The notes under the pieces: generated by a model | Seen by the model: the letters and a program-made list of their open reading frames with translations, nothing else | Told to the model about the DNA's origin: nothing | Databases searched by the model: none | Translations under genes and position numbers: made by a program | Origin: Candidatus Thorarchaeota archaeon | Lineage (GTDB): Archaea > Asgardarchaeota > Thorarchaeia > Thorarchaeales > Thorarchaeaceae | Assembly (NCBI GenBank): GCA_021498125.1 | Contig: JAIZWL010000009.1 | Span: 37,275-101,274 of the forward strand | Direction of reading: 5' to 3' | DNA: 64,000 bases | Shown here: positions 1 through 8,729 of the stretch, piece after piece | How positions within the stretch are numbered: the first letter of the stretch is position 1 | Layout of the letters: every line of letters begins with the position of its first letter

Positions 1-141
1 TGGTTCTCAAAATAAGACCGATCTCTCTTACGGACCAAGTATCCGTGACGAGCCTGAGTACGAACGAGATCTATAATCATGTGCATAGAAAACACCTAGT
101 TTTAAAACAGATAATGTGAACAATGTTAAGAGGGATTGTTG

Positions 142-294
142 ATGTCCAAGGAAAAAGAAAAGACTGACGAGACCGTTGAATCCCAAAAATTGAGCGCGCG
201 CGATAAACGAGAGATTCAGGAAGGCGCTTGCGTCAACTGTGCAGTTGCTTCCTTTGTGCTAATCGTTCTTACATTAGTTGCTATGCTCTTATGA
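142..294 (+). CDS. Small single-pass membrane protein (50 aa)
   Basis: A short reading frame of 50 codons starts at ATG 142. The first 27 or so residues are strongly charged (Lys/Glu/Asp/Arg). They are followed by a hydrophobic stretch (ASFVLIVLTLVAMLL) that runs to the C-terminus, the layout of a tail-anchored protein with its N-terminus in the cytoplasm. Two cysteines (motif CVNC) sit just before the membrane segment. A GAGGG sequence about 9 bases upstream could be the ribosome binding site. I do not recognise the family. Length and charge pattern resemble Sec61-beta/SecG-like or small regulatory membrane proteins, but no specific motif supports either. The frame is short, so it could be fortuitous, but the sharp division into charged and hydrophobic halves argues for a real gene. 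Confidence 0.5.
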   Translation: MSKEKEKTDETVESQKLSARDKREIQEGACVNCAVASFVLIVLTLVAMLL

Positions 295-394
295 TCCCAT
301 GTCTTTTGAAAACGTAAAATAGATTGTGATTATTGGAAAAGTAGTTGTCATATATTTATATTTAGTAATTCTTTCGCAAGATGTTAACATCAAC

Positions 395-1708
395 TCATAT
401 ATCGAAATCAAATAATGAGCTCTGATTATCGGCTTCACTTTTCCGAATTAGTTTCTCTAGGGCCACCGCTCCCATTTCATCGCGAAAGAACTCTTTTGTT
501 GCGATATACTCTAAAAGACTGCCTTCTCGTTCTACTTCGGCTCGTAGAAGATTTAATTCTTCAGTGATACTGAGACCACTTAAAGCGTAACTTGTTTTTT
601 CTGCACTTTGCTTTTTTCGGCTGAATGATTCGTTTGATGCATCACGGAGGTGAATGATCCCTTTTCTAATACTGTCGAGTATTCTATTTTGCAATACAAT
701 TTGATCAGGCTGTAGATAGTAATACGACCGATTTTCAAATATACTACAATCTCTGTTGAATGCCGCAACTCTATAGTCTGCTATATTCGCAAATCCTTTT
801 TTTCGCCAATATTCTTCATCCTCTTCGAATTTGGTGTCAGGTCGAGGTGGTACAGATATTCCTTTCCAAGGCGGCCCTATAATATCCCCATATGAAAAAG
901 CCCCTAAAAAGTCAGAAGGCCTCTGTCTAATATCCATTGAAGATTTTCTTGGTGTTTTTCGAATATTTGCGAGATATATTACAACGTTCTTTGATTTATC
1001 TTCGAAATGATTGTTGATTCCTCTCCACATTCCTCTCATCTTAGCAATCATTGTATTGCTGAATCCTCGGCCTTGAAAATCTATCCAAATATTGGTATAC
1101 CCTCGACTTGCATAATACGAGAGGATTGTATCACGAGTATTTGCATCATATCCAATATCAAACGGTGCAAAAATGGGTTTTGTATTTCTCTCCTGCAAAA
1201 TGGATGCTGATACATCTACATACTTGCAAAATTCTATAGGACTGTATTTAATTTTTGTTTTTCCAACGCCATATCTCACATGTGGAATAAATACGACCGA
1301 CGAGTATGCATGCATGTAATCTAGCAAATCTGTAAATCTCTTTCCAAGTTTCCTTGTCGGAAAGTCCGAAAATGATATTGAGATTGAAGTATTTGTTCGA
1401 CTTAATTCCTCATTTATTTTCAATGCTTTTTTAATACGTTCCTCTTCTCCAGCCAATAGCATTGATGCGAGTGCATCATAGGTTCTCTTCTGGTATATTA
1501 TTCTGTTTAATCCATAAATAGCGTTGCGAGTGTTCACACTCAAAATTTTCTTTCTCAAACTCGGGGAAATGAACGTACTGAGATAGATTGCCCTTGTTGG
1601 GGTCCATATTTGAGTTCTTCCCAAATTTATTTTCTTAATAGAAAAACCCGGAATATCTTCGCATGAGATGATCTCCTCTATTGATGTATGTAGTTCTATC
1701 CGTGACAT
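395..1708 (-). CDS. Unknown alpha/beta protein, last gene of AT-rich three-gene operon
   Basis: A 437-residue soluble protein with no signal peptide or membrane segment; I do not recognise the family. The middle part alternates predicted beta strands and helices (for example PIFAPFDIGYDAN and NIWIDFQGRGF), which suggests a TIM-barrel-like or other alpha/beta fold. The C-terminal third is rich in charged helices. The ATG at 1708 is preceded by an AGAGGT ribosome binding site and overlaps the end of the upstream PIN-like gene by 13 bases, so the two are translationally coupled. Base composition is clearly more AT-rich than the genes from 3.2 kb onward, as for its two operon partners, which points to acquisition as a unit. 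The context (PIN-like nuclease plus Panacea-like protein) suggests a toxin-antitoxin or defence role, but that is inference. Confidence 0.75.
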   Translation of the reverse strand: MSRIELHTSIEEIISCEDIPGFSIKKINLGRTQIWTPTRAIYLSTFISPSLRKKILSVNTRNAIYGLNRIIYQKRTYDALASMLLAGEEERIKKALKINEELSRTNTSISISFSDFPTRKLGKRFTDLLDYMHAYSSVVFIPHVRYGVGKTKIKYSPIEFCKYVDVSASILQERNTKPIFAPFDIGYDANTRDTILSYYASRGYTNIWIDFQGRGFSNTMIAKMRGMWRGINNHFEDKSKNVVIYLANIRKTPRKSSMDIRQRPSDFLGAFSYGDIIGPPWKGISVPPRPDTKFEEDEEYWRKKGFANIADYRVAAFNRDCSIFENRSYYYLQPDQIVLQNRILDSIRKGIIHLRDASNESFSRKKQSAEKTSYALSGLSITEELNLLRAEVEREGSLLEYIATKEFFRDEMGAVALEKLIRKSEADNQSSLFDFDI

Positions 1709-2274
1709 CCATAAACCTCTTTGAAAATATGTTCAATAATTTGTATATTGTTCAGTGTTAAATTGAACGGTCTTCCTCCATTTCGTATTGCCTGTTTTAC
1801 TTTTTCTAGAATTGCTATGGTTGTTTCGAATGGGAGTATTTTTTCACAGCAACAGTTGGCTAGATACCTTAGACTGAACTTTACGAATGGCTGTAGCTCG
1901 GGGATATTGTTCTCGATGAATTTTCGTGCCGGTTTATCATCGATAATAATAGAGTGAAGCTGTAATTTTCTGTAAATGAAGTATGCTATGGCCATAGTTT
2001 CGTATTCGCCTTTTTTAAAAATTTTGTCACCTATAATACTTAATAATGCAGAGTAATCATATTTGTTTAATATGTTTACAAGATTGCGAAACCTAATTGT
2101 TTCTAATGCGTCATTATGTTTTTCTGAAATCTCTTTTTCTACTGTTTTACCTATATAAAAATGAAATTTTTCTAGGATTTCCGCAAGGATCTTTGTATCG
2201 TTGATTTCGTTTTCAGATAAAAATGCAATAAAAAATGAGCTATCACTTACTATGGAATTGTTTGAACCCAACAA
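1696..2274 (-). CDS. PIN-domain-like nuclease
   Basis: A 192-residue protein with the acidic residues of a PIN-fold RNase in the expected order: Asp11 in an N-terminal strand (IVSDSSFFIAFL), Glu90/Glu92 in the GEYETMAIAY helix that matches the GExxxxA pattern of PIN toxins, and Asp112/Asp113 at the end of a strand (HSIIIDDK). PIN proteins cut RNA using Mg2+ or Mn2+ held by such residues. About 70 further residues follow the core, longer than a usual VapC (about 130 aa). The start is TTG at 2274, supported by a GGGAGTGA ribosome binding site formed by the end of the upstream gene, whose stop lies one base before it. Its likely partner or antitoxin is one of its operon neighbours rather than a classical VapB, which is absent. 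Confidence 0.65.
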   Translation of the reverse strand: MLGSNNSIVSDSSFFIAFLSENEINDTKILAEILEKFHFYIGKTVEKEISEKHNDALETIRFRNLVNILNKYDYSALLSIIGDKIFKKGEYETMAIAYFIYRKLQLHSIIIDDKPARKFIENNIPELQPFVKFSLRYLANCCCEKILPFETTIAILEKVKQAIRNGGRPFNLTLNNIQIIEHIFKEVYGCHG

Positions 2275-2275
2275 A

Positions 2276-2896
2276 TCACTCCCTCTGATTTGCCCGTCTG
2301 AGTAATGCAGTTTTTTTCTCAGCAGGAATTATCTTTTTCTCTATTAACCTATCAACTATCTTTTCAGCTCTTTTTAGAATGCTCTTTGATAATTCGGATT
2401 TTTCTGAGTAGACTTTATTGGTTTCATCTGTGTACAGTAGGAATAAGAGTTCGTCCCACTCAAGATTAGTATATAATGGCACCATTAGATCAATTGCACC
2501 TAATATTGCAAAAGCATCGTCATTTTCTTTTGCACTTTCCATCATTTTATGAAGTAGTATTTTATATTTTTCCATCCCCTTGTTGGTTAACTCAATGTAT
2601 CCGCCTTTTGCTCTTTCGGCCTCGGAGCGATTTTTTGGAGGTAGGTATATCCAAATGTCAGTCAAATAAGTAGGATTTTTTACAATCTCTTCAAGGTCAA
2701 ATGAATACGGCCCCTTAAGGTGGGCTTCGAAAGTCACAAATTCACTTATCTTCGGATGGAATTTCCATAAGAAAAAGAAAATTTTCTGCAAATGTAGATG
2801 CGAGATTTTACCTTTTGCTTTGCCCAGTATTAATAATATTAGATATTCCGCATCTCTAATAATATCCTTTTCATGACGATCTATATTTTTCTGCAC
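2276..2896 (-). CDS. Panacea/DUF4065-like protein, first gene of the island operon
   Basis: About 206 residues, helical. The pattern LHLQKIFFFLWKF followed by HLKGPYSFDLEEI resembles the Panacea (SocA/DUF4065) fold, where an LQKLLYF helix is followed by a GP turn. Members serve as antitoxins in PanAT toxin-antitoxin pairs, or as accessory domains in phage-defence genes. Two starts are possible: GTG 2905, which lacks a ribosome binding site, and GTG 2896, which has GGTGAGG about 5 bases upstream; I chose 2896. A TATA-like GCATATAC at about 2929-2936 on the minus strand would put transcription start very near either codon. It heads the operon with the PIN-like gene and the 437-residue protein. 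The family assignment rests on a weak motif. Confidence 0.6.
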   Translation of the reverse strand: MQKNIDRHEKDIIRDAEYLILLILGKAKGKISHLHLQKIFFFLWKFHPKISEFVTFEAHLKGPYSFDLEEIVKNPTYLTDIWIYLPPKNRSEAERAKGGYIELTNKGMEKYKILLHKMMESAKENDDAFAILGAIDLMVPLYTNLEWDELLFLLYTDETNKVYSEKSELSKSILKRAEKIVDRLIEKKIIPAEKKTALLRRANQRE

Positions 2897-2905
2897 TTTC
2901 CTCAC

Positions 2906-3227
2906 CAGATTCGGTTCATGACGAATCGTATATGCAATAATTTTACTTAAAGTTAAAATTAATGAGATATGTATGATTCAGTTATCGAATCGAATTTTGA
3001 CTCTCATTTATTTTACAGTTGGTAATTGTTAGAGTTATATTCTTAATAATTATTCCGCACCTCGTATTGTTTTGTTATAGCTATTGCATGTATAATATTG
3101 AATGCGTTTACTATCTAATAATCTTCTTGATATTTGTTTGGCGAACAAAAATTTTGTATATGTTTCTAAAAGCTGCTAAGTACGTCAAAACATGATAATA
3201 ACGACCAACTTGTAGTAGCACATGCTA
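2906..3227. other. AT-rich intergenic region with promoter of the island operon
   Basis: No reading frame of note. The stretch is very AT-rich and separates the island operon from the 3' end of the next minus-strand gene. Near its left end, GCATATAC (about 2929-2936, minus strand) is a plausible TATA box for the Panacea-like gene. I see no clear hairpin terminator for the gene ending at 3228, no insertion-sequence ends and no tRNA that could mark an integration site. Confidence 0.4.
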
Positions 3228-5315
3228 TTATTTAGGAAATAGATCCAGTGTAAGCGTTCTGCCGCAGTGGTCACAATCAACCGCAGTATGAGCGCGCAGA
3301 CGCAAGACCTGTGTATCTGTCAACTCACCCCCACAATACACGCATCGCCACAAGCGTACCATATCCGTGATCTCCTCGATCGTGATGGGGAGCATTGCGG
3401 TATCATCGCCGTGTGTCGTCACCTTGACAGTTGACTGATTACCGTCCTTATGTCCGGTGATCACTATCACTATTGCGACTCTCTTTCCCGTGTATTTTCC
3501 ATCGGCGAACCCTTGGACTGTTCCGATAAATTGATCGCCTACTATCTCTTGATGCCGACCGATCACATAGAAGTTTCTGAGTTGTAGGATTTGGTCGGTT
3601 CGCTCAAACAAGATCTGGGCATTCCAGTCCGTCTTGAACTCATTGTCGATGTGAGTCATCTCTTGAAGTGCCTTGTCAAATTCATTAGGTGCTGTGTTCA
3701 ATGGTTTGAGCAGGTCACAGACTGAACGGATGATATACGGTGCAACGGGAAATGTGTGTACATGATCTGTAGAATCGATCAGTGACACGCTTGCAACGAT
3801 CTTCCCTTCAACGCAGTCTTTCGTCGGGGCAAATGTGAAGAGTGGAGATCGAAATCCCCCCACCTCTATTCGCTTTATGATCTTGACCGATTCGCTCGTA
3901 AGGCTGAGCGTGTCCGAGGGATAACTGACTATTGTGACCACAATATTGGTGACCACTAATTTCGAATTGTTTACGATTTTGACCTTGTAGTGGAACTCGC
4001 CTCCCTCAATCTCGCATCCTCGTAGGACTGATACACCATCAGTAATGTGCGGGTCACCACTGTCTTCGATCTCTTCGCCTGTCTTTGGTTGCTTAGTCCG
4101 GGTCTCAGTATCGATAAAGTCCCCCTGCTTGTGTTCGGACTTTGAGACCTTGGAGTGCGAATAAAGATCCAATGTGAGAGATGCACCGCAATAGCGACAA
4201 GTGTAGACACTGCCTGTCTGGATGGTCATGATCTGTTCTGGGTTCAGAGGTGCACCACAGTTGAGGCAGATCCATGAGTCTATCTTTTCAATAATCTCAT
4301 CAATGGTACTGGGCAACATTGCCTCATCGTCACCACTGACACTCACCTTCACGCGGGTCTCATCGTTTCCTGCTTTCCCTGTCAGAGTGATTGTGACGCC
4401 CACACGTTTTCCCGTGTACTTGCCCAGCGCCATTCCTGTGATGGTCCCGATTACTTGATCATCAACCGTTTCGCTGTGGACATTGACCAAGTAGAAGTTG
4501 ATTGCGGGTAATATCGTCCGTGCCTTGCGGAGAAGTACATCAGCTGGCCAATAGAGTACCATCTCCGACTTTGATCTGACCAGGTTCCTGAATACAGACT
4601 CGAACTTGTCCTGTGTTGTCTGCACTGGTTGAAGCAGGTCACAGACCGAACGAATGACATAGGGTCGTGCTCGTAGAATCCGGAGCCTATCTGTTTGATC
4701 AATATAGTTTACCACACAAACCAATTTACCTTCAACACAGTCCTTCGATGGCCCGAACTCAAACCTGACAGTTGTAAAATCGCCACCGTTGATTCGTGGG
4801 ATCGTCTGGGAGATCTCACTGGTCAACTGCATACAATCTCTAGGATAGGCCACCATTGTTGTAACCACGTTCGTGACAACAAAATTGCTCCGGTTCTTTA
4901 TTGTTAGTACATAGATAAACCGGCCACCTGTGATTATACAGGTGCCGCTTACAAAGAGATTATGCGGCGTGCCTCTTCGTATAATCCTCGCCTCTGCGAT
5001 CTTGAGCTTACGTGCGCGTAACCACGCGGCCTGACTTTCTCTTGCACGTTCGTCATCCAGTGACCAGACCTGCTTCTCAATCTGTTTCAGTTCGGGATAT
5101 TCTTCCACCATCTTTTCCAGATGCTTGACTAACGTCTTAGCTTTATAGCTCTCCTGAAATATGGCTGCGATTGCCTCGTCCGCATCGCCACCTTCAGTAG
5201 CAATCATTTTGAGCTGGATTATGTGATCCTGGGCACGGTGTAAGAACTTGCTAAACTTTTCACGGAGTGTTTGATCCATATTTACTGATTCAAGAACTGT
5301 CTGAATTTGCTCCAT
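3228..5315 (-). CDS. Two-module appendage-like, zinc-ribbon protein
   Basis: A 695-residue cytoplasmic protein. Residues 1-105 form charged helices. Two copies of a module of about 250 residues follow, from about 110 and about 425. Each module has, in order, a beta-sandwich (motif VVTNIVVTIVSYP, later KDCVEGKIVASVS), the signature YVIRSVCDLL or YIIRSVCDLL, a helix with a conserved Trp, an alpha/beta domain with GKYTGKRV and GDDxAMLPxTIxEI, and a CxxC...CxxC zinc ribbon. The order sandwich, linker, helix, platform, ending in an MLP...EI strand-helix, recalls the appendage (ear) of gamma-COP and AP adaptors. That comparison is mine, made by eye. The gene starts 1 base after the stop of the upstream paralogue, with an AGGGAGTGAG ribosome binding site, so the two form an operon. 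Protein-protein docking in the cytoplasm would fit, but the function is unknown. Confidence 0.85.
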   Translation of the reverse strand: MEQIQTVLESVNMDQTLREKFSKFLHRAQDHIIQLKMIATEGGDADEAIAAIFQESYKAKTLVKHLEKMVEEYPELKQIEKQVWSLDDERARESQAAWLRARKLKIAEARIIRRGTPHNLFVSGTCIITGGRFIYVLTIKNRSNFVVTNVVTTMVAYPRDCMQLTSEISQTIPRINGGDFTTVRFEFGPSKDCVEGKLVCVVNYIDQTDRLRILRARPYVIRSVCDLLQPVQTTQDKFESVFRNLVRSKSEMVLYWPADVLLRKARTILPAINFYLVNVHSETVDDQVIGTITGMALGKYTGKRVGVTITLTGKAGNDETRVKVSVSGDDEAMLPSTIDEIIEKIDSWICLNCGAPLNPEQIMTIQTGSVYTCRYCGASLTLDLYSHSKVSKSEHKQGDFIDTETRTKQPKTGEEIEDSGDPHITDGVSVLRGCEIEGGEFHYKVKIVNNSKLVVTNIVVTIVSYPSDTLSLTSESVKIIKRIEVGGFRSPLFTFAPTKDCVEGKIVASVSLIDSTDHVHTFPVAPYIIRSVCDLLKPLNTAPNEFDKALQEMTHIDNEFKTDWNAQILFERTDQILQLRNFYVIGRHQEIVGDQFIGTVQGFADGKYTGKRVAIVIVITGHKDGNQSTVKVTTHGDDTAMLPITIEEITDMVRLWRCVYCGGELTDTQVLRLRAHTAVDCDHCGRTLTLDLFPK

Positions 5316-5316
5316 C

Positions 5317-6819
5317 TCACTCCCTCACATATTGGTCGCGTTTTAGAACTGTACCACAATATGGGCACGCGACCGCGACTCCTGTCTTGAGTAATACTAC
5401 ATCATCAGCGTCTAGCGGATGGCCACATGCAATGCAGCTCCACGTAGTGATCCCCTCGGACAACTCCTCGATGGTCGTTGGAAGCATGGCAATATCGTCG
5501 CCCATCGCCTCCACCGTGACCAGGCACTCATTCTTGTCAACGGTGCCAGCTATTGTGATCACTGCTACTACTCGTTTCTTGGTGTACTTTCCCTCAGCGA
5601 ATCCTCGAATGACCCCCACAAACTGACCACCTGCATCACGAGTGGTCTCATCTACGATGTGAAAATTATTTGCAGCGAGTAATTGCCGTGTCTTCGTAAA
5701 GGCGAATTCGGCATTCCATGGGACTGTGGTCTCACGCTGGTCTGAGACCATGTCGCTCAAGATTGTGTCCAGTTGTTGAGTGACCATCTCTTTCGGTCTC
5801 AATAGGTCACAGACTGATCGAATCACATATTCGCGGACTGGTAAGACATGCACCTTGTCTGTCGCATCATTGAACGACACACTTGCCACGATCTTCCCCA
5901 GTACACAGTCTTTTGTCGGAATAAATACGAAACTAGGAGACCGGAAACCGCCGACCTCAATTCGTGATATCCTCTTGATTTTTGGGCCTACCAGTTCAAG
6001 GCAATCATCAGGGTATGCTACGATTGTGACAATGATCTCTGTAATGACGAACGGCGATGAATTCTTTATTTTTACTTTGTATTCAAAGGACCCACCGATC
6101 ACTTCACAGCCCCTGAATATCTCGATCTTCTCTACTGCTTCCTGTAAATCTTCAGCCGTCACGCCAGCAGATTGTGCTGGTGTGGTTCTCGAAATTTCCC
6201 ATCCGCGTTTCCTCATTGCATTTCTTGCTAATCTCATGGCATTGCTGAACTGTCTAGTGAGTGCAGTCAATCTTCCTTTGTGCTGAAATGATCCATGTTT
6301 GACCAAGAGATCCATGGCTTCGGACTCAGCAGTAGCAAACTCTTGTTCAAATTCTGCAAGTCTTTTCTTTCCATCGCTCAGATCGATGGATTCCTGTTTG
6401 CTGAATTGTTTGACCGATTCAATTATCGCGATCATAATGTCGAAGAGTTCGCTAATACGTTTGTTGAACTTCTCCAGCTCGATAATGCTCTGGTCCTTTT
6501 TGCTGGCCATTAGGGTTCGTGCACGCAACCATGCTGCACGGCGTTCTACATTGAAAGTTGCTCTGAGTAGAGAGATGCGGTTTCTATAATCGCTGTCGTC
6601 CGAATGGCTCTGCAAGAGATGTTCAATGATTCCGAATATTTTATTTATACTATTATTGACCCGGAAGACTACAGAGATTGCGTCCCATGGATCCTCGTCG
6701 CTCCCTTCTTTGGCAATTTCCTTTAGATGTTGGATCTCTGCTTCTACAGTCCGCAGTAATTCCTCAATCTTGTCGCCGGCCAGACTATCGCCTTGTTCAA
6801 TCTCAATATTGGTACTCAC
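5317..6819 (-). CDS. One-module appendage-like, zinc-ribbon protein with coiled-coil N-terminus
   Basis: A 500-residue paralogue of the downstream gene. The first 230 residues are helical and charged, probably coiled coil. They contain a short block (RRAAWLRAR) also present in the paralogue (SQAAWLRAR), so the N-terminal parts are related too. One copy of the module follows: beta-sandwich from about 235 (FVITEIIVTIVAYP, IPTKDCVLGKIVASVS), the YVIRSVCDLLRP signature, an alpha/beta part with GKYTKKRV and GDDIAMLPTTIEEL, and a C-terminal CxxC...CxxC zinc ribbon (CIACGHPL, CPYCGTVL). No signal peptide or membrane helix, so cytoplasmic. First gene of a two-gene operon. Start at ATG 6819. Function unknown; see the finding on coat-adaptor resemblance. 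Confidence 0.85.
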   Translation of the reverse strand: MSTNIEIEQGDSLAGDKIEELLRTVEAEIQHLKEIAKEGSDEDPWDAISVVFRVNNSINKIFGIIEHLLQSHSDDSDYRNRISLLRATFNVERRAAWLRARTLMASKKDQSIIELEKFNKRISELFDIMIAIIESVKQFSKQESIDLSDGKKRLAEFEQEFATAESEAMDLLVKHGSFQHKGRLTALTRQFSNAMRLARNAMRKRGWEISRTTPAQSAGVTAEDLQEAVEKIEIFRGCEVIGGSFEYKVKIKNSSPFVITEIIVTIVAYPDDCLELVGPKIKRISRIEVGGFRSPSFVFIPTKDCVLGKIVASVSFNDATDKVHVLPVREYVIRSVCDLLRPKEMVTQQLDTILSDMVSDQRETTVPWNAEFAFTKTRQLLAANNFHIVDETTRDAGGQFVGVIRGFAEGKYTKKRVVAVITIAGTVDKNECLVTVEAMGDDIAMLPTTIEELSEGITTWSCIACGHPLDADDVVLLKTGVAVACPYCGTVLKRDQYVRE

Positions 6820-7140
6820 AATAATTCCTCACCTGGCTATCCACATAGATACCTACTGCTTCCTGCTGTTGATCATTGTCCGGATTATCGCCTTACTATC
6901 GTTCAACCAGCTCTTATTGATGAGAACTCTTCCGGAACTAAATTTGAATACTTGATGAAACTGCGGACTAGGTAGCAGTAAGCCTCCATAAATCATTGCC
7001 AATCCCACATCCTGTAAACGCCTATGCACTGTGACACGTACAATACGCATCATTTGGGTAATAGTTCGTAAATTTTGATTTAAACATTGCTTCAGTTTTA
7101 GGAGTTGCTAACGTTCTAACATCATCTATGATTATGACAA
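6820..7140. other. Intergenic region upstream of the appendage-like operon
   Basis: No convincing gene: the short frames here lack ribosome binding sites and recognisable composition. It lies between two minus-strand genes and should hold the promoter of the appendage-like operon and the 3' end of the methyltransferase transcript. An AT-rich patch near 7065-7090 could be promoter-like. No hairpin terminator is obvious. Confidence 0.3.
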
Positions 7141-7857
7141 TCAGTCTTCCTGTCGCTCTAGTATTCCAATATATCCTCTGCGTGGTCCTACTACCCGAAT
7201 AAGTTTCCATCCTGTTTCTTCAGCAAGAGTGGCCATCTCTTCTGGACTTACTGTCAGAAGATCAATCCAGTCGCTGACAAGGTTCTTGTATCGCAGCCTA
7301 AATCGCACTTGCCCAACAGGCCATCCTCTGGAACGGTTCTTCTCATGATATACTAGATGGATTTCATTATCAGTATCACTAGAGTCACGTGACTCTGCAA
7401 GTATTATTGCTCTACTGTTTGTGATGTTCCAGAGTCGTTTTAGCATTTCTCTAACTCCATCATAATTACCTGGAATACCAAAGTTACAACCAAGCAAGAG
7501 TATGGTATCGAACTTTCCAAGTGTGAGATCCAGAGCCATCACATCCATGACCTGGGCATTCTCGATACCGTTACGCTTACAGGCCTCAATTGCTCCTGGC
7601 GAGAGGTCAATTCCATGAACTACAAAACCTCGTTCTTCCAAGTAGCACATGATTCTCCCTGCACCACAACCGATATCGAGGACGCGCCCTTTTACAGACT
7701 TGAGAGCCTCGCAAAGTGGTTCCGACCAATCCTCATATTTGCTAACATAGAAGCGTCCGTCCATCTCGCTGATGAAACCATCATCCCGTTCAATCTGATG
7801 TGTCGCATCTTCATTCTGAACTGCGGCTAACAAGATTGCTCCCATCACATCCGACAT
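7141..7857 (-). CDS. Class I SAM-dependent methyltransferase
   Basis: A 238-residue methyltransferase. The SAM-binding motif I VLDIGCGAGR is at about residues 59-68, motif II (VHGIDLSPGA) about 20 residues later, and a motif IV-like strand (FDTILLLGCNFG) follows. The rest is alpha/beta with a C-terminal extension that may recognise the substrate. The substrate cannot be read from the sequence; small molecules or quinone-like compounds are typical for this UbiE/Methyltransf_11 group. Start at ATG 7857, with GGTGGGTG just upstream and a TATA palindrome about 30 bases before it. It is a single-gene unit, divergent from the winged-helix regulator at 8049, which might control it. Confidence 0.85.
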   Translation of the reverse strand: MSDVMGAILLAAVQNEDATHQIERDDGFISEMDGRFYVSKYEDWSEPLCEALKSVKGRVLDIGCGAGRIMCYLEERGFVVHGIDLSPGAIEACKRNGIENAQVMDVMALDLTLGKFDTILLLGCNFGIPGNYDGVREMLKRLWNITNSRAIILAESRDSSDTDNEIHLVYHEKNRSRGWPVGQVRFRLRYKNLVSDWIDLLTVSPEEMATLAEETGWKLIRVVGPRRGYIGILERQED

Positions 7858-7884
7858 CTAAAACACCCACCAGTTTATCGCGAT

Positions 7885-7896
7885 TTTATTAATAAA
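7885..7896 (-). promoter_or_regulatory. TATA box of the methyltransferase gene
   Basis: TTTATTAATAAA is a perfect 12-bp palindrome about 28-40 bases upstream of the ATG at 7857, the right distance for an archaeal TATA box with a very short leader. Being symmetric, it could also serve the divergent gene at 8049, although that gene lies 150 bases away. Confidence 0.5.
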
Positions 7897-8048
7897 TGTG
7901 CTGTTTTAAGATAGAAATCTGTGGCGAGTATTTTGTGAAATCTGTTATGATTGATGTTTCTACAGGTTTCTGGAATGAATCAAGTGATATTGTGTTACAT
8001 CCGGTCGTTTGGCAAACAAGATAATCGCCGTTCCGGAAATTTTTCATC

Positions 8049-8609
8049 ATGCGATTCGATAGAGATAAATGCTACAATTCTGGGAGATATTTTAATCTTC
8101 TAGAGGAGGAGATTAAAATTCCTACGAAAAGCATGCCCGAGGTCGATAATTCTTTATTAAAATTATTCGAGAAATTGGCGAACTGGTTAAATCTTAGTGA
8201 GAATGCTGCTCCGGCACTTGCAGCTCTTCTCTATGAGAAATACAAGACTGGCCAACGGCTGAGCGCTAAAGAGATCAGCGAACGAACAGGATATTCCCGT
8301 GCAAGCATTGGCACGATCATGGCGGAACTTGTTATGACTGGAATTGTTACGGGTCATCGGGATAACGATCAGACTGGTCGTGGGCGTCGAAGAATCCTTT
8401 ATGGGATTGATGGCGATGTTTCGATGCTCTTTCTCGCTGGAGTTGATCGGATGTTGCAGCGTCTTCAAGTCATCAAGCATGATATTGTCCAGCTCCATGA
8501 CGAGGTCAAAGACGAGAAGGCTCTTGGTTCAATGCTCAAAGACCTTCATGTAAAGATTGATGACAGTATTCATTGCTTAAGCAATCTTGATATGTTTAAG
8601 GCTGCATAG
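8049..8609 (+). CDS. Winged-helix transcription regulator (GbsR/MarR-like)
   Basis: A 186-residue DNA-binding protein. The core at residues 45-115 is a winged helix: LSAKEISERTGYSRASIGTIMAELVMTGIV is the helix-turn-helix with recognition helix, and the following GRGRRRILYGI is the wing. The last 60 residues form a helical tail, probably for dimerisation. This layout fits the archaeal GbsR/MarR-like group. The first ATG (8049) has no ribosome binding site. A second ATG at 8133 (MPEVDNSLL) would remove 28 N-terminal residues without touching the winged helix, so the start is uncertain. It is followed by a strong hairpin terminator. The divergent methyltransferase is a possible target, by position only. 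Confidence 0.8.
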   Translation: MRFDRDKCYNSGRYFNLLEEEIKIPTKSMPEVDNSLLKLFEKLANWLNLSENAAPALAALLYEKYKTGQRLSAKEISERTGYSRASIGTIMAELVMTGIVTGHRDNDQTGRGRRRILYGIDGDVSMLFLAGVDRMLQRLQVIKHDIVQLHDEVKDEKALGSMLKDLHVKIDDSIHCLSNLDMFKAA

Positions 8610-8680
8610 ATGGTCGTGTTTCGTCTCGTATAACGTCAAGACTCATACCAGTTTGACCAATAATATGATATAAAATAAGT

Positions 8681-8702
8681 AAGAGAGCCAGAAGGCTCTC
8701 TT
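8681..8702. terminator. Bidirectional terminator hairpin
   Basis: AAGAGAGCC, the loop AGAA, then GGCTCTCTT form a perfect 9-bp stem between the convergent genes ending at 8609 (+) and 8730 (-). AT-rich runs on both sides would let it end transcripts from both directions. Confidence 0.8.
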
Positions 8703-8729
8703 GATGTATTGTTATTATTACTATTCTTT

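Noticed and set aside
380..391. GATGTTAACATC palindrome as terminator of the left operon
   Set aside because: AT-rich 12-bp palindrome with no T-run on the minus strand; too weak to call.
1..3227. Insertion sequence or integrase responsible for the AT-rich island
   Set aside because: No transposase or integrase, terminal inverted repeats or tRNA attachment site is visible within the window.
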